In this document: piece by piece, positions 24,210-35,969 of the stretch
Layout: every line of letters starts with the position of its first letter
Numbering within the stretch: the stretch's first letter is position 1
NCBI GenBank assembly: GCA_030544235.1
Contig: CM060463.1
Span: 16,741,690 to 16,805,689 of the forward strand
Source of the DNA: Lepturacanthus savala
Lineage: Eukaryota; Chordata; Actinopteri; Scombriformes; Trichiuridae
Length of the DNA stretch: 64,000 nt
Reading direction: 5' to 3'
Made by a program: the position numbers and the translations under genes
The notes under the pieces: generated by a model
Told to the model about the DNA's origin: nothing
Database searches by the model: none
Seen by the model: only the letters and a program-made list of their open reading frames with translations

Positions 24210-27200
24210 AGATCTGTGTCTCCCATCACTACTAGAGTCTGCGAAAACAAAACAGTGAGCTGTGAACAGATGTTATAATGGGAATGAGGAACTGTGGCCA
24301 AAAAGGACTAGTTTCTGCAAGTCTATACTTCACATTTCTTCCAGCCAGCAGTAGATGTAGATCTAGCACCACTTCAGCATTGGATTGTGTAGCCTAGACT
24401 GCTAAGACTACTGGAAATTATGTTAGCAAAGCCTGACCAAACAGCAGATATAAAGTGTTGCATGCTAACTAACACATTTGACACATACATTGGTTATATT
24501 TCAACTTCAGTTACCCAAATGCATTAGCTTCTATCCATGGTAGCCTCAGGCAAAGGAGGGGGGGCTTTCATTGTTTCATTTTTTTTTAAATCCCCTAAAC
24601 AATATTTATTGTCAGTATTGTAATTCAGTGTATATTTTTTTGCATAAAAATGTTGTTTCAATAAGGGTTAATCAATGTGTGTTAAATGGTTTCCATGCAG
24701 ACGCACAAACAGCCCTCTCCAAAGTGTTTGCTACTTATGTTCATCCACTGTAGACTGATATATGCATTGAAATAGCATTTTTTTATGTCATTTAGTAAGA
24801 TTCTTACCAGCTGTCTCATCCGCATGAATCGTAGTCTGCTGACCTGGAGATCCTATAAGCTAAAGCCCAAACTCTGCTTGCTCTAGAGTATCAAGATGCG
24901 TCATGTCTAGAGGATTATTAGTGTGTTTTCAGTTTTTATGCAACTTGCAACTTCACGTCTCATAATATTTTGCCGTAGCTGCGTCTACACACAGAAACAA
25001 ATCCACATAATAAAATTGTGTGAAAACAGGTTTAAGCATGACAAGATTTTACAGCACACATATCCACACTAGTCCAGTTTACAAACCTAGACTGCAAGTA
25101 TAGTTTTACAAGGGAATAGGCTCAGGCTGAAGGATACTGTTGGGGCTCACAACATTCAGGGGAAACATAAATCACTTTTACGTGCGGGATTGTGAAGCAG
25201 TCGGATCAGTCACTTCCGCCCACTCAGACTAACTCGATGGCAGAGGACCGGTTCTCAAACCTGTGCACAGTCCTATTTACTTTATACACAGCTGACTCTG
25301 TATGCACTTGTTAAACCTTCCAACACAGCACCTGGCTTTAACACAACTGATCCGTCTCAATGAGAGGCAAGTTACAAAACTCTAATTTTATATTTAGTTT
25401 TTATTTGTATAAAGATATGAGATTTCATTATTGTATTTTTTCTACTCTGTTGGATAAATAAAGATCAGTATTTTGCATTTGTATTCATTTATGTTTATTG
25501 GACTTCAACGACACAAATGAGGCTTTCCAAATATGCAGCAGTGGAGCAGCGGAGTTTAAATCTACTGTATTAATCAACTTTTCTTAATGGTTCAAACAAA
25601 TGGAACCGGCAGTGCCAGTATGCCAGCAGCTGTGGCACAAATAAACCTATATATCAGTCACTTATTCAGTCCACCACAGCTAATTTGAATTGACTGTAAG
25701 CTGTGGGGTTGCTGTCCATTTCTTTTCCCTTTGGAGGTGAACTGTTAGAATCTTCAGCATCTCTCAATCCAATGTGTGTCCTAAGCCTCTCATGGCCTGC
25801 TTTATTGTCAATCAATGCTCCCATTGACACATGCAACACAAATATCAATGCTATAAGAACTTTCTATCGATAGCTACAATTTATCAGGGGTAATGGCATA
25901 AAATATGAATTCCAGCTAGAAGTCATTGTTTTTCTTATGCTACATGAGAGTTGACATGCTTACGATGACAAATGGTTTGGGGTTTTCCGATTAATTCTCC
26001 GTCTGAAAGTCACGGCCAAAGAGAGATGTGCAGCACGAGTAGTTTGACAGAAGTGCAATTACCTCTAATTACTTTCCTAATCATAATCAGGCAGGCTCCA
26101 TGTTGTCCGTGACTGGGTTGAACTCAAACTGTGTCCTTGTCGAGAGAGCAGAGCCTGATAATGATTGCGGTTTTATAACTCAGGTGGGAGAAGATGCGTT
26201 GTGTGTTTGAAGTGTGTTTACTTCCCCGCAGAAAAAAACACGTCCTCCATCATACTTGGCGATCGGAAATGAAATTACAGCCTTGTTTTCTTGTCTCTAA
26301 ACCGATCAGGCCTGAATGGTGTCCATTTGTATGAATTGCCCACATCTTAATTGCCTGCAGCTAGTCTAATAACGCGCATAGATTTGGTTTTGTCGTTCAT
26401 TTACACTAATTCCTGACCATTTATCCATCTCGCCGAGCCGCCTGGCCCCACAAAATGCAATTGTGCGAGCAATCGCGGCGTTGTTCCCGGGTGCTTTCAG
26501 TACTGTTGACTGGCAAGGTTGCTGTGATGGGTTCTGTGGGAGACAAGCGGCATCCAGAGCCAACTCATCAGCCAACTCATCAGCCGCACCGTGCAACTCA
26601 AACTATTGTACCCAGTGGATTTTGGTTAGAGGGGATCAGCATGGATGCAAATGGTGGGAGAACAATAGCTAATGGTGAGTGCAACTGCACACTCACATTC
26701 TGCCGAGGTAATAACGTGGCAATACTCAGATACTCATTTTGTCTTCTTCCCTTCTGTCGCTTATCCTCCAAACCTGTATACAGAATTACAAAAAAAGTGA
26801 TAATTATTACATAATTAGCTGTTGATGTGATCAGTGCTGGTATAGATCGGTCACTAGATGCGATCCATTAGTCAAACTCTGCTATTCGGTCGTGATGACA
26901 TATTGTCAAACTAGTAGTGTCAGGTGTAATCAGGTTCCCTCACAAATCCAACCCCACGCCGAATGAAAGGGCTGTGAGAAGCTACAATCAAATACAAATT
27001 CTGTATTTACTCAGCGCCATGAGGAAATAATTATTTTTGTCCCTCCCTTCCCTCAAAGAGACAGCAGGAGGTAGAGAGCCAGCCAAGCTGTCAGACGAGC
27101 TGCAATGAAAAAAAAAACATGTTGTTGTTGTTGTCAGCTGTTGATGGAATCTAACCATGTACCTAAACTGACATATTTCTCTTTTTTACCGTTGCTATTA

Positions 27201-27455
27201 AAGCTGAAAATCCCTACATTTCTACACATTGTGGCAAGGGAATACGCTTCTACCAATATATAATTTCCCAAATGTGTAACATGAATGTCTCCTGACGATT
27301 GCTGTTATTTCACACAGCAACTAGCACCAGTCACTCTGTTAAAGCCAACTTGTATTATTTTAACAATGAAACCAATCATTGCATGTCACGTCTCTTTCTG
27401 ACAAAGTCATCCAGAATTAGCAACTTGTAACTATGAGTGATTAGCATTAGCACCT
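24210..27455. other. Gene-free stretch
   Basis: Unique sequence, with 26,000-26,450 less AT-rich and free of simple repeats. Overlapping frames at 26,366-26,596 (minus) and 26,455-26,814 (plus) have no recognised domain. No terminal repeats detected. Confidence 0.45.
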
Positions 27456-27460
27456 ATATA

Positions 27461-28141
27461 CACTAACCGGCCACTATTAGGTACACCATGCTAGTAACGA
27501 GTCGGACCCCCTTTTGCCTTCAGAACTGCCTCAATTCTTCGTGGCATAGATTCAACAAGGTGCTGGAAGCATTCCTCAGAGAGTTTGGTCCATATTGACA
27601 TGATGGCATCACACAGTTGGTGCAGATTTGTCGGCTGCACGACGCGAATCTCCCGTTCCACCACATCTCAAAGATGCTCTATTGGATTGAGATCTGGTGA
27701 CTGTGGAGGCCATTTGAGTACAGTGAACTCATTGTCATGTTCAAGAAACCAGTCTGAGAAGATTCCAGCTTTATGACATGGTGTATTACCCTGCTGAAAG
27801 TAGCCATCAGAAGTTGGGTACATTGTGGTCATAAAGGGATGGACATGGTCAGCAACAAGTTGGTTGTAACGGGTGGTTATGTGAGTCACTGTTGCCTTTC
27901 TATCAGCTCAAACCAGTCTGGCCATTCTCCTCTGACCTCTGGCATCAACAAGTTTCAAGCGTTCAAGTCACTCAAATCACCTTTCTTCCCCATACTGATG
28001 CTCGGTTTGAACTGCAGGAGATTGTCTTGACCGTGTCTACACGCCTAAATGCACTGAGTTGCCGTCATGTGATTGGCTGATTAGAAATTAAGCGTTAACG
28101 AGCAGTTGGACAGGTGTACCTAATAAAGTGGCCGGTGAGTG
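27461..28141 (-). mobile_element. Tc1/mariner element, internally deleted (681 bp)
   Basis: The left end CACTAACCGGCCACTATTAG then GTACACC and the right end GGTGTACC then TAATAAAGTGGCCGGTGAGTG are inverted repeats of about 28 bp. TA lies just outside both (27459-27460, 28142-28143). The element is roughly half the 1.3-1.6 kb of complete Tc1 elements, so much of the transposase gene is missing. What remains of it is on the minus strand. Confidence 0.92.
27668..27889 (-). pseudogene. Tc1/mariner transposase fragment (DDE region)
   Basis: The minus-strand frame reads through FQQGNTPCHKAG (second catalytic block; family members usually have D where this copy has G before the N) and KWPPQSPDLNPIEHL (third catalytic block containing the last acidic residue). 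These blocks identify Tc1-type DDE transposases, which cut and paste DNA at TA sites in the nucleus. The DNA-binding N-terminus and first catalytic Asp are absent and the frame is cut off, so the protein is not functional. Confidence 0.9.
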
Positions 28142-28144
28142 TAT

Positions 28145-29090
28145 GTTAGTGGTGACTTTCCCTCAAAACGTCAATTAATGCTGCACCTTTTTCATGTCAT
28201 GGCATGCTATAACATTATATAATATATAATGAATGTTATAATCCTTCCACTGCAGCTCAGCATTTAAATCAATCACAAAAAAAGGATTTTTTTTTTTTTT
28301 TTACTAAAGAGACTACCTGTGGAAGATATCCATTTTCTTTGACTAACTCAGTCTTCTGAAGCCTATTATATTATGTTATATACAGATTTTTTTTTTCAAA
28401 ACGAGCATTATGGATTTAGTCCCCCATACATTTTGTTTTGATGTTTATATGGGTAAGACTGTTATTTTAGGAAATACTATACTATACTAAATTGTGAAAT
28501 TGTCCTTTTAAAATGGATAACATTATTTTTGCAGTAAAAATAGCACAAAAAAGACAGTTAAATCAGGTCTAGAAACTCTAGAAACCTGTTTTTTTTTATA
28601 GTTTATGCAACGTCATATAACAAAAATACCCTTTTCACATGTAATATTAAAAATAAGAAACTAAGTGATAATTGACTTATTATGAATTCACGAAGCAGTG
28701 ATCTGATAATTAGTGCTGTTGTTTTTATATGCTGTGTGAGAAGTTGAAGCAGATGATAATACTGAAAAGTCCTGTAAGGTAACAGTGGCTTATGGAGCAA
28801 TTCTGCAGCAATAAGTCCAATAAATGATTTTGACTAGGAAAGTGTCTTGCCAATGTGCAGGAAAGGCAGCAGTTTTCTGTGGGTATTTGATGACTTGAAA
28901 CCTATTCTGTATAAAGAAACGCTGAATTGCACATGCTTGAAAGTCATCGTGAGGAATTGCAGGGATCATGATCGTGGCCCTTAGCAGCATAGGCGAGACG
29001 CATGTGGCCACGTAACTGATGACTTTGTGTTCCGCCGTGATGAATTAAACTCAGACTTGAACATTTTAAAAAACTAAGGACACAGCTATA
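28145..29090. other. Gene-free stretch
   Basis: AT-rich DNA with homopolymer runs at 28,287-28,302. Nothing recognised. Confidence 0.5.
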
Positions 29091-29091
29091 A

Positions 29092-29165
29092 GTTTTAGAG
29101 GATTACCGCCTACTGCAATCGAAGGCAAGGAAATTGAGTTGGTGGGCATCTATAAATATCTGCTG
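29092..29165 (+). pseudogene. LINE reverse-transcriptase fragment
   Basis: One frame reads PPTAIEGKEIELVGIYKYL, the pattern found just after the catalytic palm in many fish non-LTR reverse transcriptases (a beta-strand pair ending in Y-K-Y-L). Only about 24 codons are recognisable and stops lie on both sides. The clade is not determined. Confidence 0.42.
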
Positions 29166-29594
29166 TTAGCAAACCAAACCTCAGAAAATACACAGGCGTG
29201 ATCTGTACCAGCGTTTGCAGCAGAGTTCATTTTTCCACCGCAGGAAATGATCTCTTTTGACACACTGGATCGCAGCCTGAATTAACATGTTGAATGTATG
29301 TAAATCAGACAAAGGAGCATAAAAGCAACCAGCAAATGTTAAGGGTAAAATAGGTGCTGTGCATGTAGTCACCTGCACAATATGTCTTTGTCCTGTCTTG
29401 GTCAGATCATTAAAGGTCATATGACAGCATTGGCACTGTAAAGTGCAAAGTGTTTTAATTTTATTGCTATTGGACTGTTTAAATGACTACTTCAAGATAA
29501 CAATTCACAACGTGTTAAATACAAATACTTAGTTTTTTATTTGTAATAAATTTGCAAAAATCTCAAAACGTATTTCTTCGTAAGGCTGTAACAT

Positions 29595-29710
29595 AAAATG
29601 TGGAAAAAGTGAAGCGTTGTATGCCTTCAGTGAGAATCTACAACAATGTAATTAGTCATGAAAATAAAGAAAACACATTGAATGAGAAGGTTTGTCCAAA
29701 CTTTTGGCCT

Positions 29711-29713
<3 letters not shown>
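29595..29713 (-). repeat. Common teleost interspersed repeat fragment
   Basis: Contains TGCCTTCAGTGAGAATCTAC, AGTCATGAAAATAAAGAAAA and GAATGAGAAGGTTTGTCCAA in the order of a very abundant fish repeat whose other strand begins AGTCAAAAGTTTGGACA. It runs directly into the TA microsatellite at 29,714. Class not determined. Confidence 0.55.

Positions 29714-29764
<51 letters not shown>
29714..29764. repeat. (TA)25 microsatellite
   Basis: Uninterrupted TA run, giving Tyr/Ile frames on both strands. It separates the repeat at 29,595 from a Penelope-like fragment. Confidence 0.97.
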
Positions 29765-29766
<2 letters not shown>

Positions 29767-30073
29767 CCTCTCTCAACCTATGTCTTCTCTGTCCAAAACA
29801 AGGACATTGGAGGCCTCAAAAGAGTGACCTTTATCCTTCAGATGCAGGTGTACAGCCAAGTCTTGTCCCAATGAAGTGGCTCTTTTGTGCTGAGCCATGC
29901 ATCAGTGGAGGGGCTGTTTGGCCGAGGTTCACCTTCTGCATTGGACACTGAAGTATTTGTCTTTGGGGTGGACCTGGTTTGAAATGGACCTGGATATAGA
30001 AGGTAAACTCAGATAAACCCCCATATATGGAATGACAATGTTCTTCCTTTTTCATTTTTTTTCTGCCTCAGGT
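29765..30073 (-). mobile_element. Penelope-like element fragment, minus strand
   Basis: Read on the minus strand it keeps, in mixed frames, the region before and within the GIY-YIG endonuclease: a remnant of the HFKPG block and then a segment equivalent to GQDSAVHLHLKEKGHSF of the better copy at 42,864-43,751. Frameshifts and stops make it non-functional. Its 5' end (TCATTCC with an AACATTGTC-type flank) is repeated in inverted orientation at 31,091, on the other side of the hAT insertion. Confidence 0.72.
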
Positions 30074-30081
30074 GTTCTAAC
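30074..30081 (+). repeat. Left target-site duplication of the hAT element
   Basis: GTTCTAAC, compared with GTTCTGAT on the right (31,083-31,090); six of eight positions match, as expected for an aged 8-bp hAT duplication. Confidence 0.65.
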
Positions 30082-31082
30082 TAGGGATGCACATTTTGGA
30101 TTTTTTCATGACCGTTAACTGGCGTCCTTTAACGGTTAATAACCGTTAACCGATAAGATTTAAATGCCCTTCCATGCTGCCATTCCGACATACTATATAC
30201 TACATACTATATACTATACTACATTTAGACACACAAACATCCCACCATTCCGATAAGGCTTTCCATGTAAGGAAAGGTTGGAATCACTGACTCTGTGCTG
30301 TCTGGTGCTGAACTGCAGATTTACAATGACAGCAAAGTTAGATTACTCATCTAAAATGTAAAAAAAAAAAAAAAAAAAAAAAAGCTACAAGCTTTAGATA
30401 TAATTAACAGTACTGTAGGCTTCAATCATCTACTATTGCTTTTTAAATTATGTCAAGAGTGAGCGCGCTGGTGATTTCTTTGTGCGTTCTGCTTCATTTC
30501 CAAAATAAAGTTTGAGCTTCTGAAATCTGATTTTTAAACAGTTGTGATGGTGATGTGATGTGGTGTGATGTTTTGTGCGTAATTGCATACAAGGATACAC
30601 ACCCTCCCCTACTGTACAACACCAAGGAGACTAGTCAGTGACTTCAGGTGTCATCTGCAGAGCCGTCATTGATATCTGTAATATTAATGTTGCACATGAT
30701 GCCAGCGTACATGGAGACACACAGGCTCATTGGAGAGCTGCGCTCCAGCTGGCTGCTGTGACAGGTGAGATTCAGACTTGAATCTAACATGTTTCACACT
30801 AGCTCAAGTTGCATTAATATGTGTACTAGACATATACCGCTGTACCGCATCATTTGCAAATGACCTCCTCCCCTTTCTGGTCGAAATTGTCCCACACAGA
30901 ACTCCTTTACTCCCTTTTGCTTTTTGGGCTGTGATGGAAAGCACGTGATGGCACGTGTTGCACCTGTTGACACGCCCCCATGAGTTGATTGAATTATGTA
31001 GCTTAAAAACAAAATTGACTATTAGTATTAATCGGTTACTGTTATCGGTTAATGGTTAAACGGTTAACCATGTGCATCCCTA
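30082..31082. mobile_element. Non-autonomous hAT element, 1,001 bp
   Basis: The ends TAGGGATGCACAT and ATGTGCATCCCTA are perfect 13-bp inverted repeats. They are followed by paired GGTTAA/TTAACC-rich subterminal blocks (AACGGTTAATAACCGTTAACC on the left, GGTTAATGGTTAAACGGTTA on the right). Degenerate 8-bp duplications flank it. The interior has an A24 run and no transposase ORF. It sits exactly between two inverted Penelope-like fragments. Confidence 0.85.
30360..30383 (+). repeat. Poly(A)24 run inside the hAT element
   Basis: Homopolymer tract, possibly the tail of a small retroposon lost to decay (inference), or slippage. Confidence 0.9.
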
Positions 31083-31090
31083 GTTCTGAT

Positions 31091-31179
31091 AATGAGGCAG
31101 AAAAAGAAAAAAAGAACATTATCATTCCATATGTGGTGGGTTTATTTTAAAAAATTAGGAGAATCTTCCACAAGCACAA
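31091..31179 (+). mobile_element. Penelope-like element fragment, plus strand, left part
   Basis: The plus frame reads NIIIPYVVGL and then RRIFHKHN, matching NHVVVPYVSGL ... RRIFSKHN of the copy at 42,864-43,751. It ends abruptly where the retroviral LTR begins. The matching downstream part (from GQDSAV) resumes at about 37,520, so the element was split. About 55 codons between the two parts are absent. Confidence 0.75.
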
Positions 31180-31356
31180 TGTTGGATATTTTCAGCTCTA
31201 ATAGGAATAACCACACAGATCAGAATCATTTAAAGTAAAAAGGTAATCTTTTACTTGCAAGAAGACATACATAAGAAACTCTGTTCAAATCATAGTGTCT
31301 TGACCTAGGCTAAATAAAACTTTACACACAGAACATTATAGAGAAACATATCTTAG
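31180..31356 (-). repeat. Endogenous retrovirus 3' LTR, truncated
   Basis: Aligns by eye with 37,158-37,340 (shared TGTTGGATATTTTCAGCTCT, TTAAAGT, TAAATAAAACTTTACACACA and ACATATCT). The internal AATAAA-containing block is retained. Similarity ends at about 31,356, where an L2 LINE end begins, so the rest of this LTR is missing. Confidence 0.75.
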
Positions 31357-31820
31357 TCAATAAATTAAATCAATTTATTTATAACGCACATTTAAAAACA
31401 CCTGAAGTTGACCAAAGTGCTGAACATAAAAAGGAATTGAAAATGCATACAAACAAAAGCAACAGGCTTAAAAGCTAAGGTAAATAAGTAAATGTTATGT
31501 CTCGATTTAAAAGATTCAAGGGTGGGGACAAGTCTTACAGAGGGAGGAATGTTGTTCCACAGTCTGGGCAGCGACCAAGAATGCACGATCACCTCTGTTT
31601 ATGGTGCGAGCATGCCACTCCCAAAAGTCCCTGATCAGCAGGGGAGTCAAACTTCAAATAATAGGTGAGGACTGTATCATTTAGGGATTTATAAATAAAA
31701 GAAGTTTCAAATCAATTCGAAATTTAATGGGCAGCCAATGAGAGGTCTCTTTTTCAGGTACCTGTGAGAAGTCTGGCTGCAGTGTTTTGAATTAGTTGTA
31801 GATGGGAGAGGGATGATTGG

Positions 31821-32129
31821 TTAATTCAAATATAGAGGGATTTGCAATAGTTCATACGGGTGGTGATGAATGCATGAATGACTTTTCCAGATCAGAGAAA
31901 CTGAGGAATTATTTGATCTTTGAGATGATGCAGAGAAGTTGGATTTGACTTCTGAGTTGATCTGTTCATCAAATTTGAATTCAGAGCCAAAGGTGATGCC
32001 AAGGTTCTGGACGTGGGGTTTGATGACAATGGACCAATTTCCGAGACCGATGGATATTAGGTTGACATAATGGGTTAACATAATGATTTTTGATTTGTCT
32101 TTGTTTGGTTGCAGGAAGTTTTTAGTCAT
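31821..32129 (-). pseudogene. L2 reverse-transcriptase thumb-region fragment
   Basis: The 102-codon frame begins MTKNFLQPNKDKSKII and contains VQNLGITFGSEFKFD, typical of the region following the catalytic palm in L2 proteins. The end of the frame is shifted. Confidence 0.8.
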
Positions 32130-32345
32130 ACAGGATTTTATTTCATTGATGCAATTAAAGATGTTGGTGATTGATGGGAGATAACGCTGGGTGTCTTCAG
32201 CATCACAATAAAAAGAAATGTCATATTTTTGTAGAATTTTTCTGAGAGGGGAAGCCTGCAGATGTGGAATAGAATGGGACCTAGAACATAACCTTGTGGA
32301 ACCCCACAGGAGAGGGTAGCTGGGGGGAAGGAGTGTGTGCCAATG

Positions 32346-32585
32346 TTAAAGAAGAATGTTTAGGTAGGATTTGAACCAGTTCAGTGTGATGTCATTTATT
32401 ACTATGGTGTGGTAAAGGTGGTCTGTAAGGATGGTGTGATCCATTGTATTGAACACAACATTGAGGTTGAGGAGAATGAGAATGGGGCAGTTTCCGGAGT
32501 CAGTGAAGATGAGTAGGTCATTGTGAATGAACAGTGCAGATTCAGTGCTATGGTTGGTTTTAAAACTGGTTAGGATTTTTTCCAA
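32346..32585 (-). pseudogene. L2 reverse-transcriptase fragment (A-box region)
   Basis: About 79 codons. The A box reads LNLNVVFNTMDHTIL where active family members have Asp in place of the first Asn of FNTMDH. The next catalytic box, near 32,190-32,212, reads CDAEDTQRYL instead of the usual Y-x-D-D form. Both catalytic sites are therefore altered. Confidence 0.82.
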
Positions 32586-32744
32586 GACGTTGTGCTCATG
32601 TAGGAAGAGTAATAACTGATTAAGGATGACTTTCTAGGAAATTTGGACAGAAATGGGCATTTAGAAATAGGTCTATAGTTTTTGAACTGTGTAGGATCAA
32701 TATTTGTTTTTTTTCAGGAATGGCTGAACAACTGCATGCTTAAT

Positions 32745-33555
32745 GGTGTCTGCTTCCTGCTTCCCTACAGTGCAAACACACTTCTCTGCTTTGCTCCTGC
32801 CTCTGCTGCATGGTTTCCATTTATATTTCTGCTTTTCTATGTGGGAGATAACAAGAAAAGATCCTGGATACCTTTTAATCATCGGAATTATTATTTTTTG
32901 TTGATATAGCTGGCTACTGTTACTTCTTTACATTTGTACAGCCTCCTCACTGAGTGTGGGCTATCAGCATCACAAGACCTGTGAGTGGAACTGAGGAGCT
33001 CCACTAGCCAAAGCTAATTACTAGCAAAATGCCTCCCTTCTTTGATGTTGATGACCACAAACTCCTCCAGGCGATATCAGTACTGGAGATGAGTTCAGTT
33101 CCTTGAAGTGAACATGGAGGTAAATGGTCAATGTGGGAATGAAACCACTCTTCCAATGACACAGATACAAAGATCCTGAAACTTCTTTTGCAATCAATGA
33201 ATGGAAAAAATGAGTCAAACAGGATGTCAGTACACAGAACTAAATCAGAATAATTAATATTGGTGTCAGAATTTTCTCTTTCCACTTCACGTAATGTAGT
33301 GAGGTTGGCCAGCATCTGCACGATTATCCCGTCATCACCATCATATTGGACGTCTTCTATCACAGCAGTACTAAAGTTTGGATCTTCTGATCTTTTATCA
33401 CATAATATACCAGGTTCCAGATATATCAGGTAAATTAAAGTGATTTTTTGTTGTTTTTAACACACTGAGTCTCCGTGGCCTCTGCTAACTGTTGTGGGAG
33501 TTTCTTATAATGAATGTTATTTATCTAGGTAGATCTCTCTTGTTTTTTATAGCAG
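32745..33555 (-). other. Retroviral 3' region, unrecognisable (env position)
   Basis: Lies between the integrase end and the LINE/LTR, where env would be. A 119-codon minus-strand frame (33,004-33,363) is open but shows no surface/transmembrane signature that I can name. It could be env residue, or unrelated sequence. Confidence 0.35.
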
Positions 33556-33559
33556 TTTG

Positions 33560-34340
33560 TGCAGACAGTACAACCTGGAAAGATTCCTCCCACGTGGTGA
33601 ATACCAATGTTTCCTTTTGATGGACCTGATGAACACATAATCTCCTGGTTTCAGCGGGTCACCGTTCTTGTCCTGTAAAGTGGAAACAGAAATGGAGAGC
33701 TTATTTGTTTTCTGAGCTTCCCTACCTACCTACATTACCTGGGCCATGTAATCTATCACAGTCCTGTTTTTGTCGTGGTTATTCTCATTGACAATGTCAC
33801 TAAAGGTAAACGGTCAATCCAAGTCATTCCTGTATGCCCCATTGCTTTTCTGAGTGTCATTTAATAGTCCCATTTGCTCTTTCCACTAAGTCTTTACTTT
33901 GTGGATGATATGAACAATGTCTCTTCAGGTTTATTTCAAAAATCCCATAAGTCGGAATAATGTATATCACTGCATCAATGCTTTTCTTACTGCTATAGTA
34001 TCATTTCTAAATGTTGGAAGTTATTTCAACCCACTTAGAAAACAAACAATCAAAACCAAACAGTAACATTTTCTCCGGCATGGGCTAAGTTTAATACTAT
34101 GAAACGGGTAATCTGCATGTGGTAATTTAGCCTGAGTGTTCCTGATGTTTCCTTGTAGACTGTGTGTGATACAAACTGGACAACCTTTTAAAAAAGTTTT
34201 TAAATTCTTATTGTGTGATAGTGTTGGTTTATAAGCCCATACATCTCTCCTGTTGAGACATTGGTATGCCAATGGCTCAATGGCTCACACCCATTTGCCT
34301 CTGAAAAACTCACTTATTGTCTATCATAACTATGTGGTCT
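33560..34340 (-). pseudogene. Retroviral integrase remnant
   Basis: Reading leftward: a CPVC zinc-binding half-site (34,171-34,182), a core block with VERANGTIK (near 33,861-33,886) and a C-terminal SH3-like block containing GDYVFIRSIKRKHW (near 33,610-33,655). Together these define a retroviral integrase, which inserts viral DNA into the host genome. Stops and frameshifts separate the blocks, so it is inactive. Confidence 0.82.
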
Positions 34341-34363
34341 ATGGTTTGTGCATTGTGTTTCGT

Positions 34364-34966
34364 TCATTGCTGTTTCTCTGTATGAGGTGCTGCAGCTTGT
34401 GCTTCAGTGAGTGGTGTGTGTGGTGTTTCTAAAAATAAACGCAAGGATTCAGTCTGCTGAATCTGTGCTTTCGCTGTCTTATCAGCGAAGGCATTACCCA
34501 ATGAAACGTCATCTTGTTTCCCTGTATGAACCTCACATTTACACACAGCCACCTGTTTTGGCAAAAGCACAGCTGTTAGATGCTGTTTTAACAACTTTGC
34601 TTGTTTTATTGCTTTCCCTGTCGATATGACCACCCCCTGCATTCCCATTGAGCAGTGAATGTGTGCAATGATCAAAAAATATACTGGCTGTCAGTATAAA
34701 TCATCACCTTCTTATCTTTGAACATTTCTAAAGCAAGACATAACACCTCTGGCTCTGCTTTTTTGAGGAGCAGCCTTAAGCACCTTAGTTTGAGAAACTA
34801 TCGCTATTGCTTTTTTTGTGTTACCTAAGCAATGCCCGAACGAACCGTCAGTGTATATTACGTCAGAATCTGAAATAAGTGTGCCACCTATGTCGGGACA
34901 TAGCTTTGTATATTGGATTGCTCTATGGAGGCAGTCATGTGGTTCCCCGTTGTGTGCAGTTGGCAA
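34364..34966 (-). pseudogene. Retroviral RNase H remnant
   Basis: Minus-strand frames hold IYTDGSFGHCLG (near 34,837-34,862; the first Asp of the active site is present) and, further on, EVHTGKQDDVSLGNAFADK, which carries the late His/Asp block of RNase H. The two pieces are in different frames. In retroviruses this domain degrades the RNA strand after reverse transcription. Confidence 0.85.
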
Positions 34967-35379
34967 CAGGGTGGCTGGATTCAGAGTGGTGCAGCATTAA
35001 ATTGTCAAATACAGTTGAGACAGCAATGTTGCCATTTTGCTTTGCAATAGCAGTACAGAGACTGCATGTGGGGCCTTCAGGGTCAGTGGATGGGATAAAA
35101 CAAGGGATGCACTCTGCTCCACTGCCATGGAGCAGGCAATGGTGGTCTGTTCACAATGAGGAAGTGCACGGGTTAGAGTACTGTAGTATGTATGCTACTG
35201 GAAGAGTATGGATCAGTATGGAAGTCATGTGTTTCCCTTAACAATCCACCAAATTAGCAAAATGGCTTTGAATAATTTGGTAAAGCCAAGCTAGTGTCAT
35301 CTTGGATGACACTAGCATCATCTTGGATCAAAGCCTTTTGCCTCAGTTGACCACTGCACCTTATCAGAAGCAATGAAAC

Positions 35380-35960
35380 TGTCCAGTTGCCAAATCCTGA
35401 AGAGGGCAATCTGAGAATAATTGGGAATCCATGCTCTACAGTAATTTGTCATGGCCAAAATGGCTATCATCTGCTTCTTGGTGACGGGTTTCTGTGCATG
35501 GAAGATAGCTTGTTTTTTAGTTTTTTTTCATTGTCCATCATCCTCTCTCTTGCAATGAGAATATGTCTCAAATATTTAACTTGTTTTTCCACAGTAATAA
35601 CGTATTCTTTGAAACCTTGTGTCCCAAGTAAAGCCAATGTCTTTGTCTTACACTTTTGTTTGTTTTTGATGCTACTAATTCATCATCCACGTAGATTAAA
35701 CTTTTACTTTCTTTTAGTGAATTGAAATGAACTAACCAAGCCTCGTGTATTGCTCAGTCTGCCAGGAGTCCCACATCCTTCCACTGCCCCTGTGTAGGTA
35801 TGACTAATGAACTGTGTGGTGTTATGTGTGTTCAAACAAATCCTTTTGTCCAAACACAATGTGAAAGTGTTACTTTCTATGACTGCAGCTGCAGAAACTC
35901 CTCTTCATACTCCTAATCAGGCCCATTCTGACCTCTGTAGTATCATATCATAGTGATATG
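35380..35960 (-). pseudogene. Retroviral reverse-transcriptase remnant (YVDD box)
   Basis: The minus-strand frame LIYVDDELVAS (YVDD at 35,682-35,693) is the catalytic box of a retroviral polymerase. Downstream (35,390-35,530) a separate frame reads PVTKKQM and then WIPNYSQIA, the connection region. An upstream block near 35,760-35,800 has the TQG-W-D form that precedes YVDD, but with an in-frame stop. Confidence 0.85.
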
Positions 35961-35969
35961 CAATGCTTG

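Larger units (their letters stand above)
31357..32740 (-). mobile_element. L2-clade LINE, 5'-truncated and decayed, minus strand
   Basis: Minus-strand frames give, in order, a reverse-transcriptase N-terminal block (KTNHSTESALFIHNDLL), the A-box region, a thumb region (VQNLGITFGSEFKFDEQI) and a C-terminal block (LWNNIPPSVRLVPTLESFKS). The 3' end carries the L2-type tail also seen at 2,130. Non-LTR elements copy themselves by target-primed reverse transcription. This copy cannot: frames are broken and active-site residues have changed. The left boundary is exact; the right boundary is approximate. Confidence 0.88.

Noticed and set aside
33004..33363. A retroviral env gene
   Set aside because: The position fits, but I see no fusion peptide, Cys motif or transmembrane segment, so only 'unrecognisable' is stated.
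34879..35241. A 120-codon plus-strand frame
   Set aside because: It is antisense to the retroviral pol remnant and has no domain of its own.
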